The translations under genes were made by a program, and so were the position numbers. Below are positions 47,060 to 57,161 of a stretch of DNA of 64,000 nt, one piece after another. Source of the DNA: Aureimonas pseudogalii (lineage in GTDB: Bacteria > Pseudomonadota > Alphaproteobacteria > Rhizobiales > Rhizobiaceae). Where the stretch lies: positions 496,001-560,000 of the forward strand of contig NZ_JACIEK010000001.1 in assembly GCF_014196835.1 (NCBI RefSeq). The letters run 5' to 3'. The notes below the pieces were generated by a model. The model was not told where the DNA came from. It ran no database searches and was given only the letters and a program-made list of their open reading frames with translations. Within the stretch, counting starts at the first letter, position 1. Every line of letters begins with the position of its first letter.

Positions 47060-48163
47060 TCATGCGGACTCCCGCGCCACCACGCGGGCGCCGAGCAGCA
47101 CCAAATCCTCGCCCCCTGCCGCGGCCGGCGCCTCTTCGGCGAGGCGCCGCAACAGGATTGCCATCGCTCGCCCCGCGATCTCGTCGTAGTCCTGCGCCAC
47201 CGTGGTGAGCGGCGGGCAGGCGTAGCGCGACAGCGGGTGATCGTCGTGGCCGGCGATGCGAAGGTCGCAGGCCTCTGCGCGCCCGACCCGGACGCCCGCC
47301 TGCCACGCCGCGGCGAGCGCCCCGAAGGCCAGCCGGTCGTTGGCGCAGAGCACCGTCGCGCCGGCGACGCCGCCCGCCGCGATCCATGCCGCGCTCGCCT
47401 CGAAGCCGACGCGCTCGAAATCCCAGTCGCGGGCGTTCGGCAAGGGCAGAAGGATCGGCTCGAAGCCGCGCGCGCGCATCGCCGCGTCATAGGCCTCGGC
47501 CCGGCTCGCCGCGTTGGCGTTGACGGCGGGCATGGCGAGGAAGCGCGGCGGCGTGCCGGTGTCGCAGAGATGATCCACCATCAGCGCGAAGGAGGCGCGG
47601 TTGTCGGTGCCGACGAAGGCCGCCGGGCGGGCGGGCGGCGAATCGACGTAGACGATCGGGATGTCGGTCTGCATCCGCTCCAGCGCCCCGCCGCCTTCGG
47701 ACCCACCGAGCGGCGCGACGATGATTCCGGCGACGCTCATCGCGGCGAGCGTGCCCACCGCCCGCGCCTCTTCAGTGCGGTCGCCATCCGAGGACAGGAC
47801 GAAGGCATGGAACCCCGCCTCCGAAGCGATCGCCTGCACCCGCCGGGTCAGCGCGGTGTAGAACGGATCCACGGGATCGGGGATGATGATGCCGACGATG
47901 TTGGAGCGCCGGCGCACGAGATTGGCGGCGAGGAGGTTGGGCTGGAAGCCGGACGCCTCCACCGCGAGGGCGATGCGGCGGCGCGTCGTCTCGCGCAGCG
48001 ACGCGGGATCGTTGAAGAAGCGCGAGACCGTCGGCCGCGACAGGCCGACGAAGGCGGCGAACGCCGCCATGGTGCGCGGCGGCGGCGCGCGCTCCGTCTC
48101 GCCTTTTCCCGGCAGGCGCGGCAGCCTGTCGGAGGCCGGGAGGCGGGCTCGCGAACGCACCAT
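47060..48163 (-). CDS. LacI-family transcriptional regulator
   Basis: This 367-residue regulator has a helix-turn-helix (about 32-60: MAAFAAFVGLSRPTVSRFFNDPASLRETTRRRIALAVEASGF), a hinge and a periplasmic-binding-protein-like sensor domain from about 85. The N-terminus carries about 30 extra basic residues, so the true start could be the ATG of MAAFAAF (at 48070). It sits inside the operon it probably controls, between the dehydrogenase and the kinase genes. A LacI-type palindrome with a central CG overlaps the operon promoter near 49070. Confidence 0.88.
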   Translation of the reverse strand: MVRSRARLPASDRLPRLPGKGETERAPPPRTMAAFAAFVGLSRPTVSRFFNDPASLRETTRRRIALAVEASGFQPNLLAANLVRRRSNIVGIIIPDPVDPFYTALTRRVQAIASEAGFHAFVLSSDGDRTEEARAVGTLAAMSVAGIIVAPLGGSEGGGALERMQTDIPIVYVDSPPARPAAFVGTDNRASFALMVDHLCDTGTPPRFLAMPAVNANAASRAEAYDAAMRARGFEPILLPLPNARDWDFERVGFEASAAWIAAGGVAGATVLCANDRLAFGALAAAWQAGVRVGRAEACDLRIAGHDDHPLSRYACPPLTTVAQDYDEIAGRAMAILLRRLAEEAPAAAGGEDLVLLGARVVARESA

Positions 48164-48178
48164 GACGCCGGCTCCCGC

Positions 48179-48949
48179 TCAGCTCATCCAGTTGCCGCCG
48201 TCGACATTGTAGGTCTGCGCCAGGATGTAGTCGCTGTCCGCCGAGGCTAGGAACACGGCGAGCCCCGCGATGTCCTCGGGCCGGGCGAAGCGCCCGATCG
48301 GCACGGCTTTCGCGACCGCTTCCTTCTTCTCGCCGGGCGCCAGCCCCTCCCACTTGGCGAAGGCCGCGTCGACCTGATCCCAGTGCTCGCCGTCGACGAC
48401 GCCGGGCGCGATGGCGTTGACCTGGATGCCGTGCTTCACGAGGCCGAGCGCGGCCGACTGCGTCGCCGAGATGATGGCCGCCTTCGAGGCGCAGTAGAGC
48501 AGCACCAGCGCCTCGCCCCGGCGCCCGGCCTGGCTCGCCATGTTGATGATCTTGCCGCCGCGCCCGCGCGCGATCATCGCGTTCGACACCGCCTTCATCA
48601 CGAAGAGCGGCCCGCGCAGATTGACCGAGAACACCCGCTCGTAGCTCTCGGGCGTGATGTCGGTGATCGGCGCCATGTCGAAGATCGCGGCATTGTTGAC
48701 GAGGATGTCGATGCCGCCCTGGTGCGCGTCCACCTCGGCCACCACCGTCTCGATGGCGGCGAGATCGGTCACGTCGAGGCGCACCGCGCTCGCCGCCGGC
48801 CCGATCGCCTCGGCCGCCGCTTGCGCCCGCGCGAGATCGACGTCGGCCAGCACGACGCGCGCCCCCTCGCGCACGAAGGCCTGCGCGAAGCCGAGACCGA
48901 TGCCGCGGGCGCCGCCCGTCACGAGTGCCGTCTTGCCGTCGAGCTTCAT
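48179..48949 (-). CDS. smoS: Sorbitol/galactitol dehydrogenase, SDR family
   Basis: This 256-residue short-chain dehydrogenase has TGGARGIG (NAD-binding), LVNNAAIF, and a Ser-Tyr-Lys triad in NMASQAGRRGEALVLLYCASKAA. It closely resembles the Rhodobacter SmoS sorbitol dehydrogenase from memory, including the end IAPGVVDGEHWDQVD and QTYNVDGGNWMS. That enzyme converts sorbitol to fructose and galactitol to D-tagatose. With a kinase and an epimerase-like protein downstream, a galactitol-to-fructose-6-phosphate route is plausible. It is first in the operon. Confidence 0.9.
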   Translation of the reverse strand: MKLDGKTALVTGGARGIGLGFAQAFVREGARVVLADVDLARAQAAAEAIGPAASAVRLDVTDLAAIETVVAEVDAHQGGIDILVNNAAIFDMAPITDITPESYERVFSVNLRGPLFVMKAVSNAMIARGRGGKIINMASQAGRRGEALVLLYCASKAAIISATQSAALGLVKHGIQVNAIAPGVVDGEHWDQVDAAFAKWEGLAPGEKKEAVAKAVPIGRFARPEDIAGLAVFLASADSDYILAQTYNVDGGNWMS

Positions 48950-49052
48950 GCGGTTCGTCCTGCAACGGATGGGGCCAAGGCCGCCGGATACCGGCAGCGC
49001 GTTCGACAGGGGGAGGCCGGCCGACCCGTCCCGAAGAGCGATCCGGCATCCT

Positions 49053-49078
49053 GTCCGTCAACTGTTACACGTGTCAAA
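49053..49078 (-). promoter_or_regulatory. Promoter and LacI-type operator of the tagatose operon
   Basis: On the minus strand a perfect TTGACA (49077-49072) is followed after 18 nt by CAGGAT. Overlapping the -35 is a palindromic core ACACGTGT with a central CG and partly symmetric flanks (TGTT...CAAA), as favoured by LacI-family proteins. The remaining 48950-49263 stretch has no gene. Confidence 0.55.
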
Positions 49079-49263
49079 AACCTCGTCAAGAACGTCGAAC
49101 GGACGGCGATTTGGTGCAGGACGGCACCGCTTGAGATTTCGATACGTCGCCGAATGCCGGCCTTCGCGCCTGACACCGCAACGATTCCATCTGCGCGACC
49201 GGTTCCGGTTCCCGGACTGCCTCTTGCGTCGCCGTGCCCCCCCGCGAGCGGTGTGTTGCAGCG

Positions 49264-49923
49264 TCAGCCGGCGAGACGTGTGGCGATCTCGGGCCAGCTT
49301 CGGGCCACGAAGTCGGCGTCCGCCTCGCGCAGCGCCTCGCCGGCGTCGCCGACGAGATGAGCGCCGCCGAGGAAGCCGAAGGCGGTCATGCCGGCGGCCT
49401 TGGCGCCGAGAATGCCGAAGCGCGAATCCTCGATCACCAGACAGCGTGCGGGATCGACGTTCCGCCGCCGTGCGGCATGCAGAAAGAGATCGGGCGCCGG
49501 CTTGCCCCGCGCCACGTCATGCGAGGAGAACACCGCGTCGGGCTCGAAGAACCGCGCGAGATCGCACACCGACAGGCTATGGCGGATGCGGGCGTGGTCG
49601 GACGAGGAGGCGACGCAGCGCGGCGTCGCCGACGCCTCGAGAAAGGCAACGATGCCGGGCATCGGCTGGAGGTGAGCCGTGAACAGCGCCTGCGTCTGCG
49701 TCCAGAAGAGAGGATGGTAGGCCGCGTCGAGCGTCTTGCCCGTGCGCTCTTCGAGACCGCGCAGCATGTCGGCGAACTTCATGCCAACGATCGCGTCCAC
49801 CATCGCGCCGGTGACCTCGATCCCCGCCTGCCGATACACCGACTGGACGGCGCGGCGCGCCAGAAGCTCGCTGTCCACGAGCACCCCGTCGCAATCGAAG
49901 ACGATGAGATCGAATGACGCCAT
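49264..49923 (-). CDS. HAD-superfamily phosphatase
   Basis: This 219-residue subfamily I HAD hydrolase has motif I FDCDGVLVDSE, motif II VASSS, Lys in ARGKPAPDLFLHAA and motif IV VIEDSRFGILGAKAAGM. The cap is the C1 helical type, as in beta-phosphoglucomutase and sugar-phosphate phosphatases. It lies upstream of the tagatose operon on the same strand but 314 nt away, so co-transcription is uncertain. The substrate is unknown. The start at 49923 is the first Met before the catalytic strand. Confidence 0.88.
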   Translation of the reverse strand: MASFDLIVFDCDGVLVDSELLARRAVQSVYRQAGIEVTGAMVDAIVGMKFADMLRGLEERTGKTLDAAYHPLFWTQTQALFTAHLQPMPGIVAFLEASATPRCVASSSDHARIRHSLSVCDLARFFEPDAVFSSHDVARGKPAPDLFLHAARRRNVDPARCLVIEDSRFGILGAKAAGMTAFGFLGGAHLVGDAGEALREADADFVARSWPEIATRLAG

Positions 49924-50389
49924 GGCTTCTCGTCCTTCCAGCCGACGGGGGAACGCAAAGTCCCGCGACCCCGCTCCCAAACCCCGATGTGCCGCAAGGC
50001 CCGATCCGATGAAAGAGGTCGATCGCGATCGTTCTCGGCGGTCGTCAGCGTACCGGATGGGAGCCTGTCGTTCATCGCCCGACGATCGCGCCGGTCCGTC
50101 TCTGCCGCAGCGGGCCGCTCGTCACGGCCTCTCCGGTCTTTCGACCATCGAAATCCGATCCGAGCGTCGGAGAGAATACCACTCAGGAGGTCGGCAAGTT
50201 TTGGCCGCAGCCGTACCGATGATCATCGGCAACGCAGCGAGGCAGACACCGCACGTGAAGTTTGGGACGCCGCATGCCGGACGACGACCTTCAACCACAG
50301 GAATTCTGCCGCTGATCGGCCTCCAGCACGCCGGTTTCAGTCGCGCGGTTGACATGGAGAGGCTTCGACTCGGGACGGCAGAAAACGAA
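49924..50389. other. Intergenic region with no recognised gene
   Basis: No domain-bearing reading frame was seen on either strand. The right boundary is the minus-strand terminator of the small membrane ORF. Confidence 0.4.
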
Positions 50390-50423
50390 GGCGGGCTCGT
50401 CGAACGCGAACAGCGAGCCCGCC
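50390..50423 (-). terminator. Terminator of the small membrane ORF
   Basis: A 10-bp perfect stem GGCGGGCTCG/CGAGCCCGCC has a 14-nt loop. On the minus strand it is followed by CTTCGTTTTCTG, a reasonable T-rich tail. Confidence 0.65.
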
Positions 50424-50428
50424 CGCCA

Positions 50429-50527
50429 TCAGGGAAAGAAGAGTTTCACCCCGAAGATGGCGACCGCCGCCAGAAGGCTGAGGGCGGTGAGGTTGACGAA
50501 GACGGACACGAAGGTCTCGACACGCAC
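50429..50527 (-). CDS. Small single-pass membrane protein, candidate
   Basis: This 32-codon ORF has a GTG start and the sequence pattern MRVETFVSVFVN, then a hydrophobic stretch LTALSLLAAVAIFGVKLFF. It would be a single transmembrane helix with a short N-terminal part. Support comes from a GGGAG ribosome site 8 nt upstream and a terminator starting 5 nt after the stop. The frame stays open further upstream without a better start. No family is recognised. It could also be part of a non-coding transcript. Confidence 0.5.
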   Translation of the reverse strand: MRVETFVSVFVNLTALSLLAAVAIFGVKLFFP

Positions 50528-50660
50528 GGCGAAGGCTCCCAAAGGTCTCAAGCGACCGTCCCATTCTACAACGGCCCTGTTTCCGCCTTGTTTCGTCCAA
50601 CGCCGGGTATTTTTCCTCCCGGTCTTTTTCGCCGGGAAGGCTTAACGAGGCGACCCCGCC

Positions 50661-51433
<773 letters not shown>

Positions 51434-51437
<4 letters not shown>

Positions 51438-52285
51438 GCGCCCGCCCATTCGGGTCGGCGGTCGAGGACGGGCAGCGGCTCATGGCCGCCGCCGATGCGC
51501 GGCAGGCAGGCAAGCAGCCCCTGCGTGTAGGGGTGCTTCGCCTCGGCGAGGTTCACGGCTTCGATCTCCTCGACGATGCGGCCCTTGTACATGACGAGAA
51601 CCCGGTCGCAGAAGGTCGAGACGAGACGCAGGTCGTGGCTGATGAAGAGCAGCCCCATGCCGCGCCCGCGCACGAGATCGTCGAGAATGCGCAGGATCTC
51701 CAGCTGCACGGTGACGTCGAGCGCCGAGGTCGGCTCGTCGGCGATGAGAAGCTCGGGCTCGGGGATCAGCATCATCGCGATCATCACCCGCTGGCCCATG
51801 CCGCCCGAAAGCTCGTGCGGGTAGGCGCGCAGCACCCGCTCGGGATCGCGGATCTGCACGTCCTCCAGCATCGCGACCATGCGGCGCTTCGCGTCTCCCG
51901 ACGAGATGCGGCGGTGCGCGCGCAGCGCCTCGCCGAGCTGGCGGTCGATGCGCATCACCGGGTTGAGCGAGTATTTCGGGTCCTGCATCACCATGGCGAT
52001 GCGCCGGCCGCGCACGGCGCGCATCTCGCGCTCCGACAGGCCGGTCAGGTCGGCGCCGCGAAACGCCAGCCGGTCGGCGGCGACATGGCCGGGCGGGCGC
52101 ACGAGGCGCAGGATCGCGCGGCCCGTCATCGACTTGCCGGAGCCGGACTCGCCTACGATCGCCACCCGCTCGCGCCCCACCGTGAAGGAGACGCCGCGCA
52201 CCGCCTCGACGAGACCGCGCCGCGTGTCGAAGCCGACGCGAAGGTTGCGGACGTCGAGGAGGGTCTCGGATGCGCCGGCGCTCAC
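51434..52285 (-). CDS. Dipeptide/oligopeptide ABC transporter ATPase, DppD type
   Basis: This 283-residue ATPase has Walker A GESGSGKSM, MVMQDPKYSLNPVMRI, signature LSGGMGQRVMIAMML, Walker B LLIADEPTSALDVTV, and the C-terminal oligopeptide-type tail with KHPYTQGLLACLP. The start is GTG, overlapping the permease stop (GTGA). It is paired with the DppF-type ATPase to power dipeptide uptake. Confidence 0.91.
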
Positions 52286-53202
52286 GACTTGGCGCTCCGC
52301 GGGTCGAGAATGTCGCGCAGCGCATCGCCGAGGAGGTTGAAGCCGAGGCTGACGAGGAGGATGGCGATGCCGGGAATCGTCGCCACCCACCAGTGCGTGA
52401 GGAGGTACTGGCGGCCCGACGAGATCATCGCGCCCCATTCGGCGAGCGGCGGCTGGGCGCCGAGCCCGAGGAAGCCGAGCCCGGCTGCGGTGAGGATGAT
52501 GCCGGCCATGTCGAGCGTGATGCGCACGATGACCGAGGAGAGGCACATCGGCATGATGTGGCCGGTGATGATGCGGATCGTGCCGGCGCCTTGCAGCCGC
52601 GCGGCGGCGATGTAGTCGGAGCGGCGCACCGTCAGCGTCTCGGCGCGCGCGACGCGGGCGTAGGGCGGCCAGGCCGTCAGCGCGATGGCGAGGATGGCGT
52701 TCTCGATGCCGGGGCCGAGCGCGGCCACGAAGGCGAGCGCCAGGATGAGCCGCGGAAAGGCGAGGAAGATGTCGGTGACGCGCATCAGCACCCGGTCGGT
52801 CCAGCCGCCGAGCGTGCCCGCCACGGTGCCGATGACGAGGCCGAGCGCCGGCGCGGTGACGGCGACGAGCGCGACCACATAGAGCGTGACGCGCGAGCCG
52901 AAGACGAGCCGGCTCCAGACGTCGCGCCCGAGCTCGTCGGTGCCGAGCCAATGGCCGGCACCGGGCGGCAGCAGGCGAGTGTTGAGGTTCTGGACGTTCG
53001 GGTCGTGCGTGGCGATGAACGGCGCGAAGGCCGCCATCAACAGGAGCGCGACGATGAGGCCGAGGCCGATCATCGCCAGCGTGTTGGCGCGCAGGTCCGC
53101 CCACCCCTGCCAGAGCGCGACGGCGCGCGCCTGCAGGCGCGAGCGCGGCGTGTCGGTGGTGAGCCAGGTCAGCCAGCCCGTGGTGCCCTTGCCCGCGCTC
53201 AT
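52282..53202 (-). CDS. Dipeptide ABC transporter permease, DppC type
   Basis: This 306-residue permease has an N-terminal OppC_N segment (about 30-62), then HWLGTDELGRDVWSRLVFGSRVTLYV and the BPD_transp_1 core with EAA loop ...YIAAARLQGAGTIRIITGHIMP. There are five to six membrane segments. Both ends overlap neighbours by 4 nt. Confidence 0.92.
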   Translation of the reverse strand: MSAGKGTTGWLTWLTTDTPRSRLQARAVALWQGWADLRANTLAMIGLGLIVALLLMAAFAPFIATHDPNVQNLNTRLLPPGAGHWLGTDELGRDVWSRLVFGSRVTLYVVALVAVTAPALGLVIGTVAGTLGGWTDRVLMRVTDIFLAFPRLILALAFVAALGPGIENAILAIALTAWPPYARVARAETLTVRRSDYIAAARLQGAGTIRIITGHIMPMCLSSVIVRITLDMAGIILTAAGLGFLGLGAQPPLAEWGAMISSGRQYLLTHWWVATIPGIAILLVSLGFNLLGDALRDILDPRSAKS

Positions 53203-54293
53203 CGGGCCCTCGGATCGACGAGCGTGTAGACGACGTCGGACAGGAGGTTGAGGACGATGAAGGCGGCGCCGATCACCAGCGTGCCGCCGAGCACGGCGTT
53301 GAAGTCGGCGGCGAACAGCGCCTGCGTGATGTAGAGACCGAGGCCGGGCCAGGCGAAGACGGTTTCGGTGAGCACCGAGCCTTCGAGGAGCGCGGCATAG
53401 GAGAGCGCGATCACCGTGACGAGCGGCACGAGCGCATTGCCGAGCGCATGCACCCAGACGACGCGCCGCTCCGACACGCCCTTCACGCGCGCGGCGGTGA
53501 CGTAGTCCTGCGAGAGCTGTTCGAGCATGAAGGATCGCGTCATCCGCGAGATGTAGGCGAGCGAGAAATAGCCGAGCACGAGCGCCGGCAGGACGAGATG
53601 CGTCAGCGCGTTGCCGAACACGTCCCAGGCGCCCGACAGCGCGGAATCGATGAGGATCGAGCCGGTGACGGGCGTCACGTCGAACTCGTAGGCGAGTTCG
53701 AACGAGACGTCGAGCCGGCCGGGGCCGCCGACCCAGCCGAGTTGGCCGTAGAAGACGAGCAGCGCGATGAGGCCGAGCCAGAAGACGGGCATGGAATAGC
53801 CGAGCAGGCCGACGACGCGGATCACCTGATCGGGCCAGCGCCCCTGGTGCACCGCGCCGAAGACGCCGACGGGCACGCCGAGGAGCACGCCGATCAACGT
53901 CGCGAGCGTGGCGAGTTCCAGCGTCGCGGGGAAGGCCGCCGCGATGTCCTCCACCACCGGGCGCGAGGTGAGGTTGGAGCGGCCGAGATTGCCGGTCACG
54001 ACGTCGCCGAGATAGCGCACGAACTGCACGGGCAGCGGCTGGTCGAGACCGAGCGCGATCTTCGCGGCGTCGTACTGCGCCTGCGTCGAGCGATCGCCGA
54101 CCACCGCGAGCACGGGATCGAGCGGCACGACGCGGGCGATGAGGAAGGTGACGAAGAGCAGGCCGAACAGCGTGATGGCGAGGCTGAACACGAGCCCGGC
54201 ACCGCGCGAGAGGGCGCGCGGCACGCCGAGGCCGCCGCCGGTCGGGGCGCGCGCGGGACCCCGCGCGGGCTCGTCGAGAACGGGCGGGCTCAT
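53199..54293 (-). CDS. Dipeptide ABC transporter permease, DppB type
   Basis: This 364-residue permease has a first membrane segment at about 34-54 after a Pro/Gly/Ala-rich N-terminal extension, then LLFVTFLIARVVPLDPVLAVVG and the EAA loop DYVTAARVKGVSERRVVWVHALGNALVP. The C-terminus NLLSDVVYTLVDPR is typical. The extension could mean a later start, but no better start codon with a ribosome site was evident. Confidence 0.9.
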   Translation of the reverse strand: MSPPVLDEPARGPARAPTGGGLGVPRALSRGAGLVFSLAITLFGLLFVTFLIARVVPLDPVLAVVGDRSTQAQYDAAKIALGLDQPLPVQFVRYLGDVVTGNLGRSNLTSRPVVEDIAAAFPATLELATLATLIGVLLGVPVGVFGAVHQGRWPDQVIRVVGLLGYSMPVFWLGLIALLVFYGQLGWVGGPGRLDVSFELAYEFDVTPVTGSILIDSALSGAWDVFGNALTHLVLPALVLGYFSLAYISRMTRSFMLEQLSQDYVTAARVKGVSERRVVWVHALGNALVPLVTVIALSYAALLEGSVLTETVFAWPGLGLYITQALFAADFNAVLGGTLVIGAAFIVLNLLSDVVYTLVDPRAR

Positions 54294-54326
54294 GCGCCCG
54301 CCCCGAAGACTGAACGGCGCAAGGGC

Positions 54327-55937
54327 CTACTTCGCCTTCGTCACGGTCCAGTAGAACGCCGAGGCCACCGCGCCGCCGGTGTGGAAGCCGTCGACGCCCG
54401 CCCGCAGCGCCGGCTGCTCGGAGCGCTGGAACAGCACCGCGATCGGCGACTTCATCTGCTCGATGCGCTGCATCTCCTCGTACATCGCGGCGCGCTTGGC
54501 CTCGTCCTTCTCGACCACGGCCGCCGCCACCATCGGTGTCGTCTCGGCCGCCGCATAGGCGTTGCGCCAGGCGAGATTGCCGACGAGCGCGCCGGCGTCC
54601 GAATTATCGGCATTGGCGGCGAAGACCGAGGCGTTGGTCTGGGGATCGGGATAGTCCGGCCCCCAGGTCTGCAGCGTCAGCTTGTGGTTGCGCGCGCGGT
54701 AGATCGACAGCGCCTCGGCGCCCGTCACCGAGCGAAGCGAGGCCTTGATGCCGCCCTGCGCCAGCGAGCCCTGGATCGCCTGCGCGATGTCCACCCGCTC
54801 CTTCTCGTTGCGGATCAGGATCTCGGTCTCGAATCCGTCGGGGTAGCCAGCCTCCGTCAGCAGCGCCTTGGCCTTGGCGACGTCGAGCTTGAAGGACTTG
54901 TCCTCGATGGCGCCGAGGAAGCCCGCCGGCAGGAAGGACTGGTGCGTCTGCTCCTGGCCCTTCAAGAGCTGGTTGGCGATGCCGTCATAGTCGATCAGAT
55001 ATTTGATCGCTTCCATAACCTTGGGCTTGGCGAGGATCTCGTCCTTCTGGTTGCCCGAGAGATAGTAGACCTGACCGCGCAGCTCGGTCTGGACCTTGAG
55101 GTTGGCGTCGCCCTCCACCGCCGCGATGTCGGTCGGCCCGAGATTGCGCGCGACGTCGACGTCGCCCTTCTGCAGCAGCAGAAGCTGCGTCGCCGGCTCC
55201 ACCACGTGGCGCACGAAGACGCGCTTCATCGCCACCTCGTGGCCGAAATTCGGATTGGCGTCGAGAACCACCGATTCGTTCGGCTTCCAGGCGCGCAGCA
55301 CGTAGGCGCCCGACCCCGCCGAATGGGTGTCGAGCCAGGCGTTGCCGAAATCCTCGCCGAGATTTTCGGAAACCACCGCCTTGTCGACGATCGAGCCGAC
55401 CTCGGCCGTCAGCGCGTTGTAGAGGAAGGACGGCGCGTAGGGCTTGTCGGTGACGATCTGCAGCGTCGAGGCGTCCAGCGCCTTCACGCTGGTCTCGACA
55501 TTGCCCTTCGTCAGGCCGAACTGGGTGAGGATGAAGGCCGGCGTCTGGTCGAGCTTGACGACGCGCTGCAGCGAGAAGGCCGCGTCCTCGGCGGTGATCG
55601 GGTTGCCGGACGCGAACTTGCGCCCCTCCGCCATCTTGAACGTGTAGGTCAGCCCGTCGTCGGAGACGCTCCAGCTCGCCGCGAGGCCCGGAATGGGCTT
55701 CAGCGTCGCCGGATCGATCTCGACGAGCGTCTCGTAGAGATTGTTGATCTGGTCCTGCCCCGAGAATTCGAAGCTCTCGGCCGGGTCGAGCGACTTCATG
55801 TCGTCGATGCCGTTGGCGATCACCAGGGTGTCGGCCGGGGTCTCGGCCATCGCCGCCGGGCCGAGAGCCGCGACGCCGAAAAACATGGTTCCGGCGAGGA
55901 GGCTGCGGGCGAGCGGGCGGGAGCTGGGGAGCGACAC
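54327..55937 (-). CDS. Dipeptide ABC transporter solute-binding protein
   Basis: This periplasmic SBP_bac_5 protein of about 536 residues has a signal peptide (ARSLLAGTMFFGVAALGPAAMA) and the family core LVIANGIDDMKSLDPAESFEFSGQDQINNLYETLVEID...GLAASWSVSDDGLTYTFKMAEGRKFASGNPITAEDAAFSLQRV. The GTG at 55937 with GAGG upstream is preferred; a GTG at 55982 is possible. Ligand: dipeptides, inferred from the adjacent M19 dipeptidase. Confidence 0.9.
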   Translation of the reverse strand: MSLPSSRPLARSLLAGTMFFGVAALGPAAMAETPADTLVIANGIDDMKSLDPAESFEFSGQDQINNLYETLVEIDPATLKPIPGLAASWSVSDDGLTYTFKMAEGRKFASGNPITAEDAAFSLQRVVKLDQTPAFILTQFGLTKGNVETSVKALDASTLQIVTDKPYAPSFLYNALTAEVGSIVDKAVVSENLGEDFGNAWLDTHSAGSGAYVLRAWKPNESVVLDANPNFGHEVAMKRVFVRHVVEPATQLLLLQKGDVDVARNLGPTDIAAVEGDANLKVQTELRGQVYYLSGNQKDEILAKPKVMEAIKYLIDYDGIANQLLKGQEQTHQSFLPAGFLGAIEDKSFKLDVAKAKALLTEAGYPDGFETEILIRNEKERVDIAQAIQGSLAQGGIKASLRSVTGAEALSIYRARNHKLTLQTWGPDYPDPQTNASVFAANADNSDAGALVGNLAWRNAYAAAETTPMVAAAVVEKDEAKRAAMYEEMQRIEQMKSPIAVLFQRSEQPALRAGVDGFHTGGAVASAFYWTVTKAK

Positions 55938-56075
55938 GGGCAACCTCGTCGGTTCGATGGGAAGACGATCGGCGCAGGGCACTCATAGGCCGCCCGACGC
56001 CGGAAGACCCAACGCTATGTCATGCTTAAGGACGGAGCAAGCGAGCGCAGTGCACAAACTGTGGACGAGATCGCC

Positions 56076-57125
56076 TCATGCCTTCCACGTGCGCTCGAGC
56101 ACCGACAGCCAGTTACGGAACGCGATCTTCTCCAGCAGCGTCTCGCCGTAGCCGGCCGCTGCGAGGTGATCGAAGAGCTTCGGCAGCCCTTCGGCGGTGC
56201 CGATCGCATTCGGAATCGTGGCGCCGTCGAAGTCGGAGCCGAGTGCCACGCCGTCCTCACCGAGCCGTTCCAGCAAGGCGTCGAGATGCCGGCGCATCGT
56301 CTCCAGCGGCGTGTCGGCGTCCATGCGCCCGTCCTCGCGCAGGAAGGCCGTGGCGAAGTTCAGCCCGACGACGCCGCGCGAGCGCGCGATCGTATCCAGC
56401 TGCGCGTCCGTCAGGTTGCGGCTCACCGTGCAGATCCGGTGCACGTTGGAATGGGTGGCGACGAGCGGCGCGTCGGAGAGCTCGGCCACCTCCCAGAAGC
56501 CCTTCTCGTTGAGATGCGAGAGATCGAGAAGAATGCCGAGCTCGTTGCAGCGCTTCACCAGCCGCCGGCCGGGCTCGTGGAGGCCAGCGCCCGTGTCGGG
56601 CGAGGAGGGAAAGCGCATCGGCACGCCTTCGGCGAAATGGTTGGGGCGGCTCCAGACCATGCCGACCGAGCGAAGACCCGCCGCGAAGAGCACGTCGAGC
56701 ATCCGCAGTTCGGGGTCGATCGCCTCGGCGCCCTCGATGTGGAGCACCGCCGCGAAGCTGCCGCGCGCCATCGCCGCCTCGATCTCGGCGACCGTGCGGC
56801 ACACGGTCAGCCCGCCCTTCGAGGCCGCCTCCAGGCGGAAGAGGATCGAGGCCATCGCGATCGTGGCGTCGGCGCCCTCGGGGTGCGCGAGCGCCTCGGG
56901 CAGCGGCAGCGAATAGCCGTCCGCGCTCATGCGGTCGAACATGTCGCCGTTCATCGGCGAGGGCGGAAAGATCGCGAAGAGCCCGCCGGCGAGCCCACCG
57001 GCCTTCGCCTTCGGCAGATCGATATGGGCGTTCGATCCGCCGTGGAGGAACGCCTCGAACGCCGCCGGCGTCCGGTCGAGGTAAATGCGCAGCAGCGCGT
57101 CGTTGTGACCGTCGAAGACCTGCAC
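56076..57125 (-). CDS. M19-family dipeptidase
   Basis: This 349-residue renal-dipeptidase-like zinc enzyme has metal ligands in the N-terminal DGHND, Glu in LHIEGAEA, His in LVATHSNVH, and Asp in LGSDFDGA. Family members cleave dipeptides, including those with a C-terminal D-amino acid. It has no signal peptide and therefore acts on imported peptides in the cytosol. The start is GTG. It lies between the regulator and the importer genes in one operon, suggesting scavenging of D-Ala-containing or other dipeptides. Confidence 0.92.
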   Translation of the reverse strand: MQVFDGHNDALLRIYLDRTPAAFEAFLHGGSNAHIDLPKAKAGGLAGGLFAIFPPSPMNGDMFDRMSADGYSLPLPEALAHPEGADATIAMASILFRLEAASKGGLTVCRTVAEIEAAMARGSFAAVLHIEGAEAIDPELRMLDVLFAAGLRSVGMVWSRPNHFAEGVPMRFPSSPDTGAGLHEPGRRLVKRCNELGILLDLSHLNEKGFWEVAELSDAPLVATHSNVHRICTVSRNLTDAQLDTIARSRGVVGLNFATAFLREDGRMDADTPLETMRRHLDALLERLGEDGVALGSDFDGATIPNAIGTAEGLPKLFDHLAAAGYGETLLEKIAFRNWLSVLERTWKA

Positions 57126-57161
57126 GTCGGGATTCCCTGGCTGGATGAAAGACGGCGCGGC

